Source of the DNA: Alphaproteobacteria bacterium
GTDB lineage: Bacteria; Pseudomonadota; Alphaproteobacteria; GCA-2731375
Direction of reading: 5' to 3'
DNA: 53,524 nucleotides
Assembly (NCBI GenBank): GCA_030746635.1
Contig: JASLMH010000006.1
Location: 1-53,524, forward strand
Each line of letters opens with the position of its first letter. Within the stretch, counting starts at the first letter, position 1. The position numbers and the translations under genes were made by a program. This document shows, one piece after another, positions 26,020-33,653 of the stretch. The notes under the pieces were generated by a model, which was not told where the DNA came from, did no database searches, and saw only the letters and a program-made list of their open reading frames with translations.

Positions 26020-26759
26020 GCCGCCACCCCCGGATCGGGCAGCGCCGCCAGCAGGGCGGCGGCGTCTCGGCTGGCGGCAACCCCTTCGTCGGCCACCAGC
26101 CGGCCATCGTGGAAGCGCACCACCCGGCTGGCGAAGCTGGCCACGTCGGCGTCGTGGGTGACCACCAGGATGGTGTTGCCGGCGCGGTTCAGCTCCTGGA
26201 ACAGGGCCATGATCTCCAGGCCGGTGCGGCTGTCCAGCGCCCCGGTCGGCTCGTCCGCCAGCAACAGCACCGGGCGGTTGACCAGGGCGCGGGCGATCGC
26301 CACCCGCTGCTGCTGGCCGCCCGACAGTTGCTTCGGCTGATGATCCATCCGGTCGGCCAGGCCGACGTCCCGCAAGACCTGTTCGGCCTTGGCCCGGCGT
26401 TGCTTGCGCGGCAGCCCGGCATAGACCAAGGGCAGTTCGACGTTGGCCAGGGCGCTGGTGCGGGCGAGTAGGTTGAAGGTCTGGAACACGAAGCCGATCT
26501 TGCGGTTGCGGCTGCGCGCCAGCTCCGCCGGCGACAGGGCGGCCACCGCCTCGCCGTCCAGCCAGTAATCGCCGGCCGTCGGCCGGTCCAGGCAGCCGAT
26601 CAAGTGCATGAAGGTGGACTTGCCCGACCCCGACGGCCCCATGATGGCGACGAATTCGCCGGCCTCGATGTTCAGGGAAACATCGGCGACGGCATGCACC
26701 ACCTGTCCGCCCAGGTGATAATCCTTGCACAGCCCTTCGCCGCGGATCAGAACCGTCAC
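26016..26759 (-). CDS. MacB/LolD-type ABC transporter ATPase
   Basis: From GTG 26759 this 247-residue ATPase has Walker [10 protein letters not shown] (41-49), signature LSGGQ (145-149), Walker B VLLLADE (164-170) and switch His in VVTHD, as in the LolD/MacB subfamily. The GTG is 1 base after the TGA of the adaptor gene, so it is translationally coupled; an ATG at 26798 would overlap the adaptor by 38 bases and lacks a ribosome-binding site. It powers the following permease. Identification is secure, start less so. Confidence 0.93.
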   Translation of the reverse strand: MTVLIRGEGLCKDYHLGGQVVHAVADVSLNIEAGEFVAIMGPSGSGKSTFMHLIGCLDRPTAGDYWLDGEAVAALSPAELARSRNRKIGFVFQTFNLLARTSALANVELPLVYAGLPRKQRRAKAEQVLRDVGLADRMDHQPKQLSGGQQQRVAIARALVNRPVLLLADEPTGALDSRTGLEIMALFQELNRAGNTILVVTHDADVASFASRVVRFHDGRLVADEGVAASRDAAALLAALPDPGVAA

Positions 26760-26760
26760 G

Positions 26761-28425
26761 TCAAAACCGGAAGCCCAGGAAACTGCGCTTGCCGCCATCC
26801 CCTCGTCGCTCGGCGGCGACGATCACGCCATCGCCCTCAGCCAGCTCGCCCTTGACGACCTCGGTGAAGTCGCCGTCGCTGGCGCCGACGCGTAGGACCA
26901 CCGCCTTGGCCGCACCGTCCTCGTCGACCACCCAGACCCGGCCCGGCCGCACCGGATTGGCGTTGCGCTGGGCGACGATCTTGCGATAGGCCGCCAACTG
27001 CTCGGCGTTCAGGATGGTTGGGATCGATTGGCGGACCTGCTGGGCGACTTGGGCATAGGCCTCGCGCAACTCCTCGCGGCTGGCGCCGCCCGTGTACAGC
27101 CCACGCATCTTCTCGCGGGCCTGGTCGAAGAAGCCGCGAAGTCGCGCCTGCTGATCTTCGTTGAGTTTCAGGTTTTCGGTCAGGCTGGCGATGATCCGCT
27201 CCGACCGACCGGCATCGCGCCCGCCCCGGCCGGAACCCTTGTCCTGGGTGCCGGCGCCCTTGGGCACGAAGCGCAGGGCCCGGTTCGGCACCTTCAGGAC
27301 GTCGTCCCGTTCCTGCACGGCGATCTCGACGTTGGCGGTCATGCCCGGCAACAGCAACCGCTCGGCGTTGTTGACCGCCACCACCACGGTATAGGTGACG
27401 ACGTTCTGCACCACCTCCGGCGACAGGCGGATCTGGCTGACCTGGCCGGTAAAGCGGCGCTCGGGGTAGGAATCGACACTGAACCTCGTCCGTTGGCCGA
27501 CCTGGATGCGGCCGATGTCGGCCTCGTCCACGTCGACTTCCACCTGCATGCGGCTCAGATCCTCGGCGATCACGAACAGCACCGGCGCCTGCAGGCTGGC
27601 CGCCACGGTTTGCCCGACGTCGACGTTGCGGGCGATCACCGTGCCCCGCACCGGCGAGCGGATGAAGGTGTGATCCAGATCAACCTGGGCTTGGTGCAGG
27701 GCGGCCTGGCGCTTCAGCACCTGGGCCTTGGCCGTGGTCCGTTCCGCCCGCGCCATGCGCATTTGCGCCCGGCTGGCGGCGACCGCCGATTGCTGGGCCG
27801 TGACGCTGGCCCGGGCGGCGGTCAGCCGGGCCCGGGCGCGCTGGAACTCGGCCCGCGCGTCGTCCACCGCGGCGCCGGAGATCACCTTGCGGGCGAACAG
27901 CGCCTTTTTGCGGGCGTGCTCGCGCTCGGCCTCGGCCAGGGTGGCCTCGGCCTCGTCCACCTGCGCCCGGGTCGAGGCCAGGCGGGCCTCGGCGTTGCCG
28001 CGGTCGGCGTCGGCCCGATCGATGGCGGCGCGGCGCAGATCGACGGTGGCCTCGGCGATCGCCAGTTCGGCCTCGGCCTGGTGCAGCCTGGCCTCGAAAC
28101 TCTCCGGCGAGATGCGGGCGATCAGTTGCTCGGCCGTCACCCGGTCGTTGTAATCGGCCGACAGGGACTGCACCTGACCGGAAATCTGCGAACCGACCTG
28201 CACCGTGGTCACCGCGCCGAGGGAGCCCGAGGCGGCGACGAAGCTGACCAGGCGGCCCCGCTCCACCGCCGCCGTGCGGAACGCCGGCGCCGTGGCGTTG
28301 CCGTCCATGCGGGCGGCCAGGACGAAGGTGACCAGCAGGGCGAGGACGATCACCCCGGCCGCGGCCGAGCGGCGCAGGGTCCGTTGCCCGATCGATCTGG
28401 GCAGTCGAAATCGCCGGCTCACCAT
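26761..28425 (-). CDS. MacA-type periplasmic adaptor with an inserted Spy/CpxP-like helical domain
   Basis: This 554-residue membrane-fusion protein has an N-terminal membrane anchor (about 20-38), a lipoyl-like half (60-105), a long alpha-helical hairpin (about 106-250), the returning lipoyl half with [20 protein letters not shown] (255-275) and a beta-barrel (295-370). After NRALRFVP (381-388), where the membrane-proximal domain of MacA continues, there is an extra segment of about 100 residues: a Gly/Lys-rich linker and helices carrying two LTxxQ-like motifs, LNEDQ (421-425) and LNAEQ (472-476). The membrane-proximal strands resume at [10 protein letters not shown] (about 495). MacA homologues are usually about 370-450 residues. 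It heads the MacAB-like operon. ATG 28425 has a weak site. Confidence 0.9.
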   Translation of the reverse strand: MVSRRFRLPRSIGQRTLRRSAAAGVIVLALLVTFVLAARMDGNATAPAFRTAAVERGRLVSFVAASGSLGAVTTVQVGSQISGQVQSLSADYNDRVTAEQLIARISPESFEARLHQAEAELAIAEATVDLRRAAIDRADADRGNAEARLASTRAQVDEAEATLAEAEREHARKKALFARKVISGAAVDDARAEFQRARARLTAARASVTAQQSAVAASRAQMRMARAERTTAKAQVLKRQAALHQAQVDLDHTFIRSPVRGTVIARNVDVGQTVAASLQAPVLFVIAEDLSRMQVEVDVDEADIGRIQVGQRTRFSVDSYPERRFTGQVSQIRLSPEVVQNVVTYTVVVAVNNAERLLLPGMTANVEIAVQERDDVLKVPNRALRFVPKGAGTQDKGSGRGGRDAGRSERIIASLTENLKLNEDQQARLRGFFDQAREKMRGLYTGGASREELREAYAQVAQQVRQSIPTILNAEQLAAYRKIVAQRNANPVRPGRVWVVDEDGAAKAVVLRVGASDGDFTEVVKGELAEGDGVIVAAERRGDGGKRSFLGFRF

Positions 28426-28446
28426 GCCGCCATGATGGGGAAAAAC

Positions 28447-28493
28447 CCGCCGTTGGGCAATTCCCTGCCATACACGCCCTTCACCAACGGCGG
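28447..28493. other. Inverted repeat between divergent adaptor and split-barrel genes
   Basis: CCGCCGTTGG (28447-28456) and CCAACGGCGG (28484-28493) are perfect reverse complements 27 bases apart. It might be an operator or leader hairpin for either gene; the regulator is unknown. Confidence 0.4.
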
Positions 28494-28547
28494 CGGCTCT
28501 GGCACATTGGCCCGGCTTCGGATCGGCGCGGCACGGGAGGAGTGGAG

Positions 28548-28988
28548 ATGTCCTTGACCATGAACAGATCGGAACGCGAGGCGTTCCTGGCGGAAGTCCG
28601 GGTGGCCATGTTGTGCCTGACCGAAGCCGGGCGCGGGCCGCTGGTGGCGCCGGTCTGGTACGACTACCGACCGGGCGGCGACCTTTGGTTCCTGACCCAG
28701 AGCACCTCGCGCAAGGGCCGGCTGATCGCCCCCGGGGGGCGACTGACGCTGGCGGTGCAAATCGATGCGCCGCCCTACCAATACGTCAGCGTCGAGGGGC
28801 CGGTGATTGCGGTGGAACCCTATGACCTGGACGCCGATCTGCTGCCAATGGCGCAGCGCTACCTGGGCGGTCAGGGCGGCATCGATTATGTCGAGGGCAG
28901 CCGGCCGACCCACGATCCGGCCAAATCGGTCAAGGTGACGGTGCGGCCCGAACGCTGGCTGTCGGCCGACTACAAGAAACGCGCCTAG
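28548..28988 (+). CDS. Pyridoxamine 5'-phosphate oxidase-like split-barrel flavin-binding protein
   Basis: This 146-residue protein has the FMN/F420-binding split-barrel fold: LTEAGRGPLVAPVWYDY, GDLWFLTQSTSRKGRLI and ERWLSADYKKR are typical of small PPOX-family proteins (TIGR03618-like). Such proteins bind FMN, F420 or heme-breakdown products and may reduce small substrates. GGGAGG lies 7 bases before the ATG at 28548. It ends 13 bases before the convergent LLM gene. The true cofactor and substrate are unknown. Confidence 0.85.
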   Translation: MSLTMNRSEREAFLAEVRVAMLCLTEAGRGPLVAPVWYDYRPGGDLWFLTQSTSRKGRLIAPGGRLTLAVQIDAPPYQYVSVEGPVIAVEPYDLDADLLPMAQRYLGGQGGIDYVEGSRPTHDPAKSVKVTVRPERWLSADYKKRA

Positions 28989-29001
28989 GGAAGTCGCCGC
29001 C

Positions 29002-29880
29002 TTACAGATCGGCGGTCGGGATCACCAGGTTTTCCGCCAGGTCGTCCAGCCGGGCCAGGCAGCTATCCAGGGTCCGGCCGCCCAGCGGCACGATGATCTG
29101 GTCGGCCCCGGCCTCGCGATAGGCCCTGGCCTCATCCGGATCGACCCGGCCACCGGTGGAACCGGCGGCGATGCTCAGTTCCGTCGGCTGGCGCTCTTCC
29201 GCCAGGCAGGCGGCGGCCAGATCGCCGACCGCCGTGGCCAGTTCCCCGGGCGGCAGGGCCGGCGCGAACCAGCCGTCGCCCAGGCGCGCCACCCGGCGCA
29301 GGGCGGCCTTGGTCCGGCCGCCGAAATACAACGGCGGATGCGGCTGCTGCACCGGCTTGGGGCCGCTGTAGCTGGGCGGCAGGGTATAGAACTCGCCCTG
29401 GTACTCCGGCACCTCCTCGGTCCACAACGCCTTCATCAGGCGTACGTAGTCATCGGTGCGGGCGCCGCGCCGCCCGGTCGGGGTGCCGAGCGCGGCAATC
29501 TCCTCCAGGCACCAGCCGACGCCGATGCCGTAGTCCAGCCGGCCGCCCGACAGCAGATCCACGTCGGCCGCCTGCTTGGCGGCGAACACCGGATTGCGCT
29601 GTGGCAGCACCGACACCCCGGTGGCCAGGCGGATGGTCGAGGTTTGGCCGGCGATGAAGCTGAGCGCGGTGAACGGCTCCAGGGGCAACTGGCTGGTATC
29701 GAAAGGGAAGCTGCCGTCGGCTGAATAGGGATAGGGCGAGGCGAGTTCGGGAAACAGCAGGATATGCTCGGCCAGCCAGATCGATTGGAAGCCGCGCTCC
29801 TCGGCCGATTTGGCGACCGTGCCGATGAACTCGGGCGCCGCCATCGGGCCGGAGGGGTAGAGTTGGATGCCGATCTTCAT
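29002..29880 (-). CDS. LLM-class flavin/F420-dependent oxidoreductase
   Basis: This 292-residue TIM-barrel protein belongs to the luciferase-like monooxygenase superfamily: SIWLAEHILLF, STIRLATGVSVLPQRNP, GGRLDYGIGVGWCLEE and PPLYFGGRTKAALRRVARLGDGW are family segments. Actinobacterial relatives use F420; in alphaproteobacteria FMN is equally likely. The gene starts 9 bases after the stop of the metallo-hydrolase, in an operon. The substrate is unknown. Confidence 0.9.
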   Translation of the reverse strand: MKIGIQLYPSGPMAAPEFIGTVAKSAEERGFQSIWLAEHILLFPELASPYPYSADGSFPFDTSQLPLEPFTALSFIAGQTSTIRLATGVSVLPQRNPVFAAKQAADVDLLSGGRLDYGIGVGWCLEEIAALGTPTGRRGARTDDYVRLMKALWTEEVPEYQGEFYTLPPSYSGPKPVQQPHPPLYFGGRTKAALRRVARLGDGWFAPALPPGELATAVGDLAAACLAEERQPTELSIAAGSTGGRVDPDEARAYREAGADQIIVPLGGRTLDSCLARLDDLAENLVIPTADL

Positions 29881-29889
29881 GGCCTGCCC

Positions 29890-30537
29890 TCAGCTCGCGA
29901 ACAGGCGGTCGGCGACGAAGGGATTGGATTGCCGTTCCTGGCCGAAGGTGGACAGCGGGCCGTGGCCGGAGACGAAGGTGATGTCGTCGCCCAGCGGCCA
30001 GAGCTGCTCGCGGATCGACCGCAGCAGGGTGTCGTGATCGCCGCCCGGCAAATCGGTGCGGCCGATCGAACCCTGAAACAGCACATCGCCGACCAGGGCC
30101 ACCTTGGCGGCGGCGTCGAAGAAGATCACGTGGCCGGGGGTGTGGCCGGGGCAGTGGCGCACGCCCATGGTTTCCTCGCCGAAGGAGACCTCGTCGCCAT
30201 CCTGCAGCCAGCGCTGCGGCGTGAAGGCGCGGGCGTCGGCGAAACCGAAGCGGCTGCCCTGATCGGCCAGGCCGTCGACCAGGAAGCGGTCCTCCTCGTG
30301 CGGGCCCTCGATCGGCACCCCCAGCCGGTCGGCCAGTTCGGCGACGCCGCCGGCATGGTCGATGTGACCATGGGTGACCAGGATGCGGTCGACCTCGACG
30401 CCCTGTTCCTCGATCGCCTTGACGATGTGATCGACGTCGCCGCCGGGGTCGACCACCGCCCCCTTCATGGTCTTCTCGCACCAGATCAGGGTGCAGTTCT
30501 GGGCGAACGGGGTGACGGGAATGACCACTGCCTTCAT
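29890..30537 (-). CDS. MBL-fold metallo-hydrolase (glyoxalase II-like, YcbL type)
   Basis: This 215-residue protein has the zinc-binding THGHIDH motif (55-61), a second ligand region CPGHTPGH near 130-137, GDVLFQGSIGRTDLPGGD and VSGHGP, as in type II glyoxalase YcbL/GloC. Those enzymes hydrolyse S-D-lactoylglutathione and other thioesters. The protein is shorter than glyoxalase II (about 250). It lies between a SnoaL-like gene (33 bases upstream) and the LLM gene. Confidence 0.93.
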   Translation of the reverse strand: MKAVVIPVTPFAQNCTLIWCEKTMKGAVVDPGGDVDHIVKAIEEQGVEVDRILVTHGHIDHAGGVAELADRLGVPIEGPHEEDRFLVDGLADQGSRFGFADARAFTPQRWLQDGDEVSFGEETMGVRHCPGHTPGHVIFFDAAAKVALVGDVLFQGSIGRTDLPGGDHDTLLRSIREQLWPLGDDITFVSGHGPLSTFGQERQSNPFVADRLFAS

Positions 30538-30570
30538 CGCGAATGCCTCGGCGTCGATGGGGAGGAAACG

Positions 30571-31044
30571 TCAGCTCGCCAGCCGGCGCTGCGCCTGGCG
30601 CAGGATGTCGCGGTTGCCGCGATGCCAGGTGACGTTCAGGCTGTAACGGCGGATCCGCCAGCCCTCGTCGCTACGTACCAGATCGCAGTCGTAATAGCCA
30701 CCGACCGTGTATTCGCCCTCGCCGCGGGCGCCGTCCAGGTAATGCACCGCCTGGATATAGGCGATCAGGGTCGCCCGGTCGCCGTCCACCTGGTGGGCGT
30801 GGTTGGCGGTCAGGTGCTGGGTGGCGTCCAGCCCCTCGATGGTGCCGCGCACCATGCCAAGCCATTTGTCCCGGCCCTTGACCACCTCGCGGCCGCCGAA
30901 ACTGCGGAAATCGGCTTCCAGATCCTCTGCAAAGCAGCTCGCCAGCAGGTCCCAGTCACGGCGGTCGATGGCGGCGGCATAGCGGTGGATGACGGCGCTG
31001 ATGTCGGCCCGGTCGAGCAAAAGCTGTACATTGGCGTCGGTCAT
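30571..31044 (-). CDS. SnoaL-like / nuclear transport factor 2-like domain protein
   Basis: This 157-residue protein has the cone-shaped alpha+beta-barrel NTF2 fold, seen as ADISAVIHRYAAAIDRRDW, LLASCFAEDLEADF and the C-terminal WRIRRYSLNVTWHRGN. Members include steroid isomerases, dioxygenase small subunits and dehydratases, so function is not determined by fold. ATG 31044 has GGGAGGAAG upstream. It is the first gene of the SnoaL-MBL-LLM group. Confidence 0.82.
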   Translation of the reverse strand: MTDANVQLLLDRADISAVIHRYAAAIDRRDWDLLASCFAEDLEADFRSFGGREVVKGRDKWLGMVRGTIEGLDATQHLTANHAHQVDGDRATLIAYIQAVHYLDGARGEGEYTVGGYYDCDLVRSDEGWRIRRYSLNVTWHRGNRDILRQAQRRLAS

Positions 31045-31193
31045 CTCTTCCTCCCATTTCACGCCAGTCTATCAGGTGAGCGCCGCGGGGTGGCAAGCAT
31101 GCTGCGCGGAACGGGTACGCGAGATCGATGCACCGCTGGACCTGCCGCGCGGCTTGATCTGACCGGCGCGCCCAACCGGCAACAGCGAACAAC

Positions 31194-31240
31194 GGGGACA
31201 CGAGCCTTTGTTCCCGTGCCGGGAAAAAGGTCATGTCCCC
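31194..31240. repeat. REP-like long hairpin
   Basis: Arms 31194-31216 and 31220-31240 are near-complementary, starting GGGGACA and ending TGTCCCC, with a 3-base loop and a few mismatches. The GGGGACA...TGTCCCC form resembles REP elements mobilised by RAYT transposases; no such transposase is in the window. It lies between two same-strand genes. Confidence 0.7.
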
Positions 31241-31267
31241 GATCTGCGTCAGCCGTTGCGACGCCGG

Positions 31268-31897
31268 CTAGTCCGGGCGTTTGACGCTGAAGATGTTCTC
31301 CGGGTTGATCACCGCGTAGTCCAGGTAGCCGAGGCGCGCCAGGGGGCGCAGCTTGGCCATGTCGACCATGCCGTCGCTGATCACCTCGTCGGCGATATGG
31401 ATGCCGACCACCTGGCCGATCACCATGGTGTTGGGGTTATCGTCCCGGGTGGCGGGCAGGTCGATGGTCTGCAGGTGGGTGCATTCGAGCGCGATGGGCG
31501 AGGCCTTGACCCGGGGTGGCTTGACCTTCTCGCAGGGCGCGGCCGCCAGCCCGGCCTCGGCCATTTCATCGACGCTGGCCGGCACATGGGCCGAGGTGGC
31601 GTTCATCTGCTCAAGCAGGTCCTGGGTGCACATGTTGAAGACGAACTCGCCGGTGGCGGTGACGTTGGTCAGGGAATCCTTGAGCTCCCCGGTGCCGGTC
31701 TTGAAGCCGTTCGGGCAGTACATCACGCAGGGCGGCTCGCCGCAGAGCGAATTGAAGAAGCTGAAGGGTGCCAGGTTGATCACGCCTTCGCTGCTGATGG
31801 TGGAGATCCAACCGATCGGCCGGGGGATCACCAGGGCATTGTACACGGTGTGCTTGAAGGGTGGCGGCCGCATGCCGTCCTTGGGGTCGAAGAACAT
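31268..31897 (-). CDS. Flavin reductase-like (DIM6/NTAB family) protein
   Basis: This 209-residue protein has the flavin reductase split-barrel: VYNALVIPRPIGWISTIS near the N-terminus, INLAPFSFFNSLCGEPPCVM and EFVFNMCTQDLLEQM. Relatives bind FMN and supply reduced flavin or reduce substrates directly. The ATG at 31897 has GAGAGGAC upstream, and just before it an ATG-TAG minimal reading frame. It starts 23 bases after the SDR stop and is probably cotranscribed with it. Confidence 0.9.
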   Translation of the reverse strand: MFFDPKDGMRPPPFKHTVYNALVIPRPIGWISTISSEGVINLAPFSFFNSLCGEPPCVMYCPNGFKTGTGELKDSLTNVTATGEFVFNMCTQDLLEQMNATSAHVPASVDEMAEAGLAAAPCEKVKPPRVKASPIALECTHLQTIDLPATRDDNPNTMVIGQVVGIHIADEVISDGMVDMAKLRPLARLGYLDYAVINPENIFSVKRPD

Positions 31898-31920
31898 CTA
31901 CATTAAGTCCTCTCGGCTAC

Positions 31921-32835
31921 TCAAATGGGGTCCCAGGAATAGTATTCGCCGCTGCCCTCGAGATCGTAAAGGTCGTGGCGCAGGGCCGGCTCCAGGGTCT
32001 TGGCCAGGTCCTCCGGCGTCCAGCCGTCGGATTTGTGCAAGGTGCGGATCGGCCGTGGCTGGCTCATCAAATAGATCTCATTCGCCCGCACGCCGAAGAT
32101 GTTGCCGCTGATCTTGGCCGCGGCGTCGCTGCACAGATAGGTGACCATGGGTGCGATATGGGCCGCCGTGGCGGTCTGCCGGAAGGTCTCGAAGGCCTTG
32201 GCCATCTCGTCCGAGGAGATCGGAATGGCCTCGATCATCCGGGTCCAGGCAAACGGCGATAGGGCGTTCGAGCGTACGTTGAAGCGGGCGCCTTCCATGG
32301 CGATCACCCGGGACAGGGCGACGATGCCCAGCTTGGCGGCGGCATAGTTGGCCTGGCCGGCGTTGCCGTTGAGGCCGGAGGTCGAGGTGAAATGCACGAA
32401 GGCGCCCGACTCCTGGGCCCGGAAATGATCCATCGCCGCCCGGCTGACGTTGAAGGTGCCGTTCAGGTGCACGTCCATCACCGCCTGCCATTGCTCCACT
32501 GACATCTTGTGGAAGAACGAATCCCGCAGGATGCCGGCGACGTTGACGACGGCGTCGAGTTGACCGAACTGGTCGACCGCCGTCTGCGCCATGGCCTGGG
32601 CATTCGACCATTCGGCGACGCTGCCGGTATCGGCCGCCGCCTCGCCGCCGGCGGCCTGGATCTCCGCCACCACCTCGTTGGCCGGCGCCGGGTCGGCGCC
32701 CTCGCCCAGCAGACTGGCGCCCAGGTCGTTGACCACCACCTTGGCGCCCGAAGCCGCCAGGTTCAGGGCCACTTCGCGGCCAATGCCCCGGGCACCGCCG
32801 GTCACCAGGGCAACCTTGCCATCCATCAGGCCCAT
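31921..32835 (-). CDS. Short-chain dehydrogenase/reductase, hydroxyacyl-CoA/steroid dehydrogenase type
   Basis: This 304-residue Rossmann oxidoreductase has the NAD(P) motif TGGARGIG (12-19), NVAG (98-101) and the catalytic Ser151, Tyr164, Lys168 (YAAAK). It is longer than the typical 250 and resembles the dehydrogenase part of peroxisomal multifunctional enzyme type 2 (HSD17B4), suggesting oxidation of a beta-hydroxyacyl-CoA. Ideal AGGAGGAC precedes ATG 32835. With the flavin reductase it may form a catabolic pair; the acyl-CoA ligase at 23-25 kb could be part of the same lipid/steroid-like metabolism, but this is inference. Confidence 0.93.
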   Translation of the reverse strand: MGLMDGKVALVTGGARGIGREVALNLAASGAKVVVNDLGASLLGEGADPAPANEVVAEIQAAGGEAAADTGSVAEWSNAQAMAQTAVDQFGQLDAVVNVAGILRDSFFHKMSVEQWQAVMDVHLNGTFNVSRAAMDHFRAQESGAFVHFTSTSGLNGNAGQANYAAAKLGIVALSRVIAMEGARFNVRSNALSPFAWTRMIEAIPISSDEMAKAFETFRQTATAAHIAPMVTYLCSDAAAKISGNIFGVRANEIYLMSQPRPIRTLHKSDGWTPEDLAKTLEPALRHDLYDLEGSGEYYSWDPI

Positions 32836-33131
32836 AATGCGTCCTCCTCTCGCGAATTCGCGGATGTCCTTTGCATCGACGCTAGCGGCTAGCAGACATT
32901 CGGTAAAGTCCGGCACTGGCGGCGCAGGTGGCGAGGTGCTATAGGAGGCGCGCGCGAAAACGAGGGACCAACGATGCCCCAACTCGATTGGCAACGACGA
33001 CGACGATGCCCGCGACGCCGCCCCGGCGCCGCCGCCCGTTGCCAATTCGCGCGCAAAACCAGCTAGAGCCAACCCAGCCGCGAAGCTCCGGGCCCCGGCG
33101 CCAAGACGCCGACCTTTGCCTGGAGAACGCC
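32836..33131. other. Intergenic region between divergent SDR and GNAT genes
   Basis: This 296-base gap holds the SDR ribosome-binding site, GCTAGCGGCTAGC near 32881, a possible small ORF at 32974-33066 and an inverted repeat (32987-32996 with 33037-33046). No confident promoter was seen. Confidence 0.5.
32974..33066 (+). CDS. Possible 30-codon arginine-rich small ORF / leader peptide
   Basis: An ATG with GAGGG upstream (32963-32967) opens a 30-residue frame rich in Arg (9 or so) ending in KTS. It overlaps an inverted repeat of 10 bp, and ends 65 bases before the GNAT ATG. It could be a leader peptide or spurious in GC-rich DNA; no homologue is recognised. Confidence 0.2.
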   Translation: MPQLDWQRRRRCPRRRPGAAARCQFARKTS

Positions 33132-33638
33132 ATGTACGACCTGCTGCCCGAGCGGCCCATCGACGCCGCCGAAATCGAACAGCTGCTGGACTTGACCTTT
33201 GGACCGGCGCGGCACCGCAAGACCGCCCAGCACCTGCGCCACGGCCGGGCGCCGCTGCCCGGGTTGTCGTTCGTGCTGCGGGACGGGGATCTGCTGGCCG
33301 CCAGCATCCGCCATTGGCCGCTGAGCCTGGCGAATGACCAACCGGCCCTGCTGCTGGGGCCGCTGGCCGTGCGGCCCGATCATCGCGGCCGGGGCTGCGG
33401 CGGAGCGCTGATCCGGCATGGCCTGGCGGCGGCGGGCGCGGCCGGCCACGGCGCGGTGCTGCTGATCGGCGATGCCGGCTATTACGGCCGGTTCGGCTTC
33501 AGCGCCGATCTGACCGCCGGGCTGTCGTTGCCCGGCCCGGTCGCCGCAAGCCGTTTCCTGGGCCTGGAACTGACGCCGGGCATCCTGGCCGGCGCCAGCG
33601 GCCCGGTCGGCCCAGCGAGGTGCCTTCGCGCGGCGTGA
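33132..33638 (+). CDS. GNAT-family N-acetyltransferase (YhbS-like)
   Basis: This 168-residue protein has the GNAT fold: GPLAVRPDHRGRGCGGALIRHGL is motif A with the acetyl-CoA-binding RGRGCG loop, and LLIGDAGYYGRFGFS is typical of YhbS-like proteins. ATG 33132 has GGAG 6 bases upstream. The acceptor is unknown. It converges on the MoxR operon end with a gap of 15 bases. Confidence 0.9.
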   Translation: MYDLLPERPIDAAEIEQLLDLTFGPARHRKTAQHLRHGRAPLPGLSFVLRDGDLLAASIRHWPLSLANDQPALLLGPLAVRPDHRGRGCGGALIRHGLAAAGAAGHGAVLLIGDAGYYGRFGFSADLTAGLSLPGPVAASRFLGLELTPGILAGASGPVGPARCLRAA

Positions 33639-33653
33639 CGGATAGAGCGCTGT

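Noticed and set aside
24787..26730. A 647-codon frame suggesting a permease fused to upstream sequence
   Set aside because: Only the 410 codons from ATG 26019 are permease; the upstream part is the ATPase gene read in the wrong frame, and the ATPase is intact in its own frame with an ATGA overlap.
32836..33072. N-terminal extension of the SDR gene
   Set aside because: The Rossmann motif TGGARGIG starts 12 residues after ATG 32835, which has an ideal ribosome-binding site; the extension has no homology.
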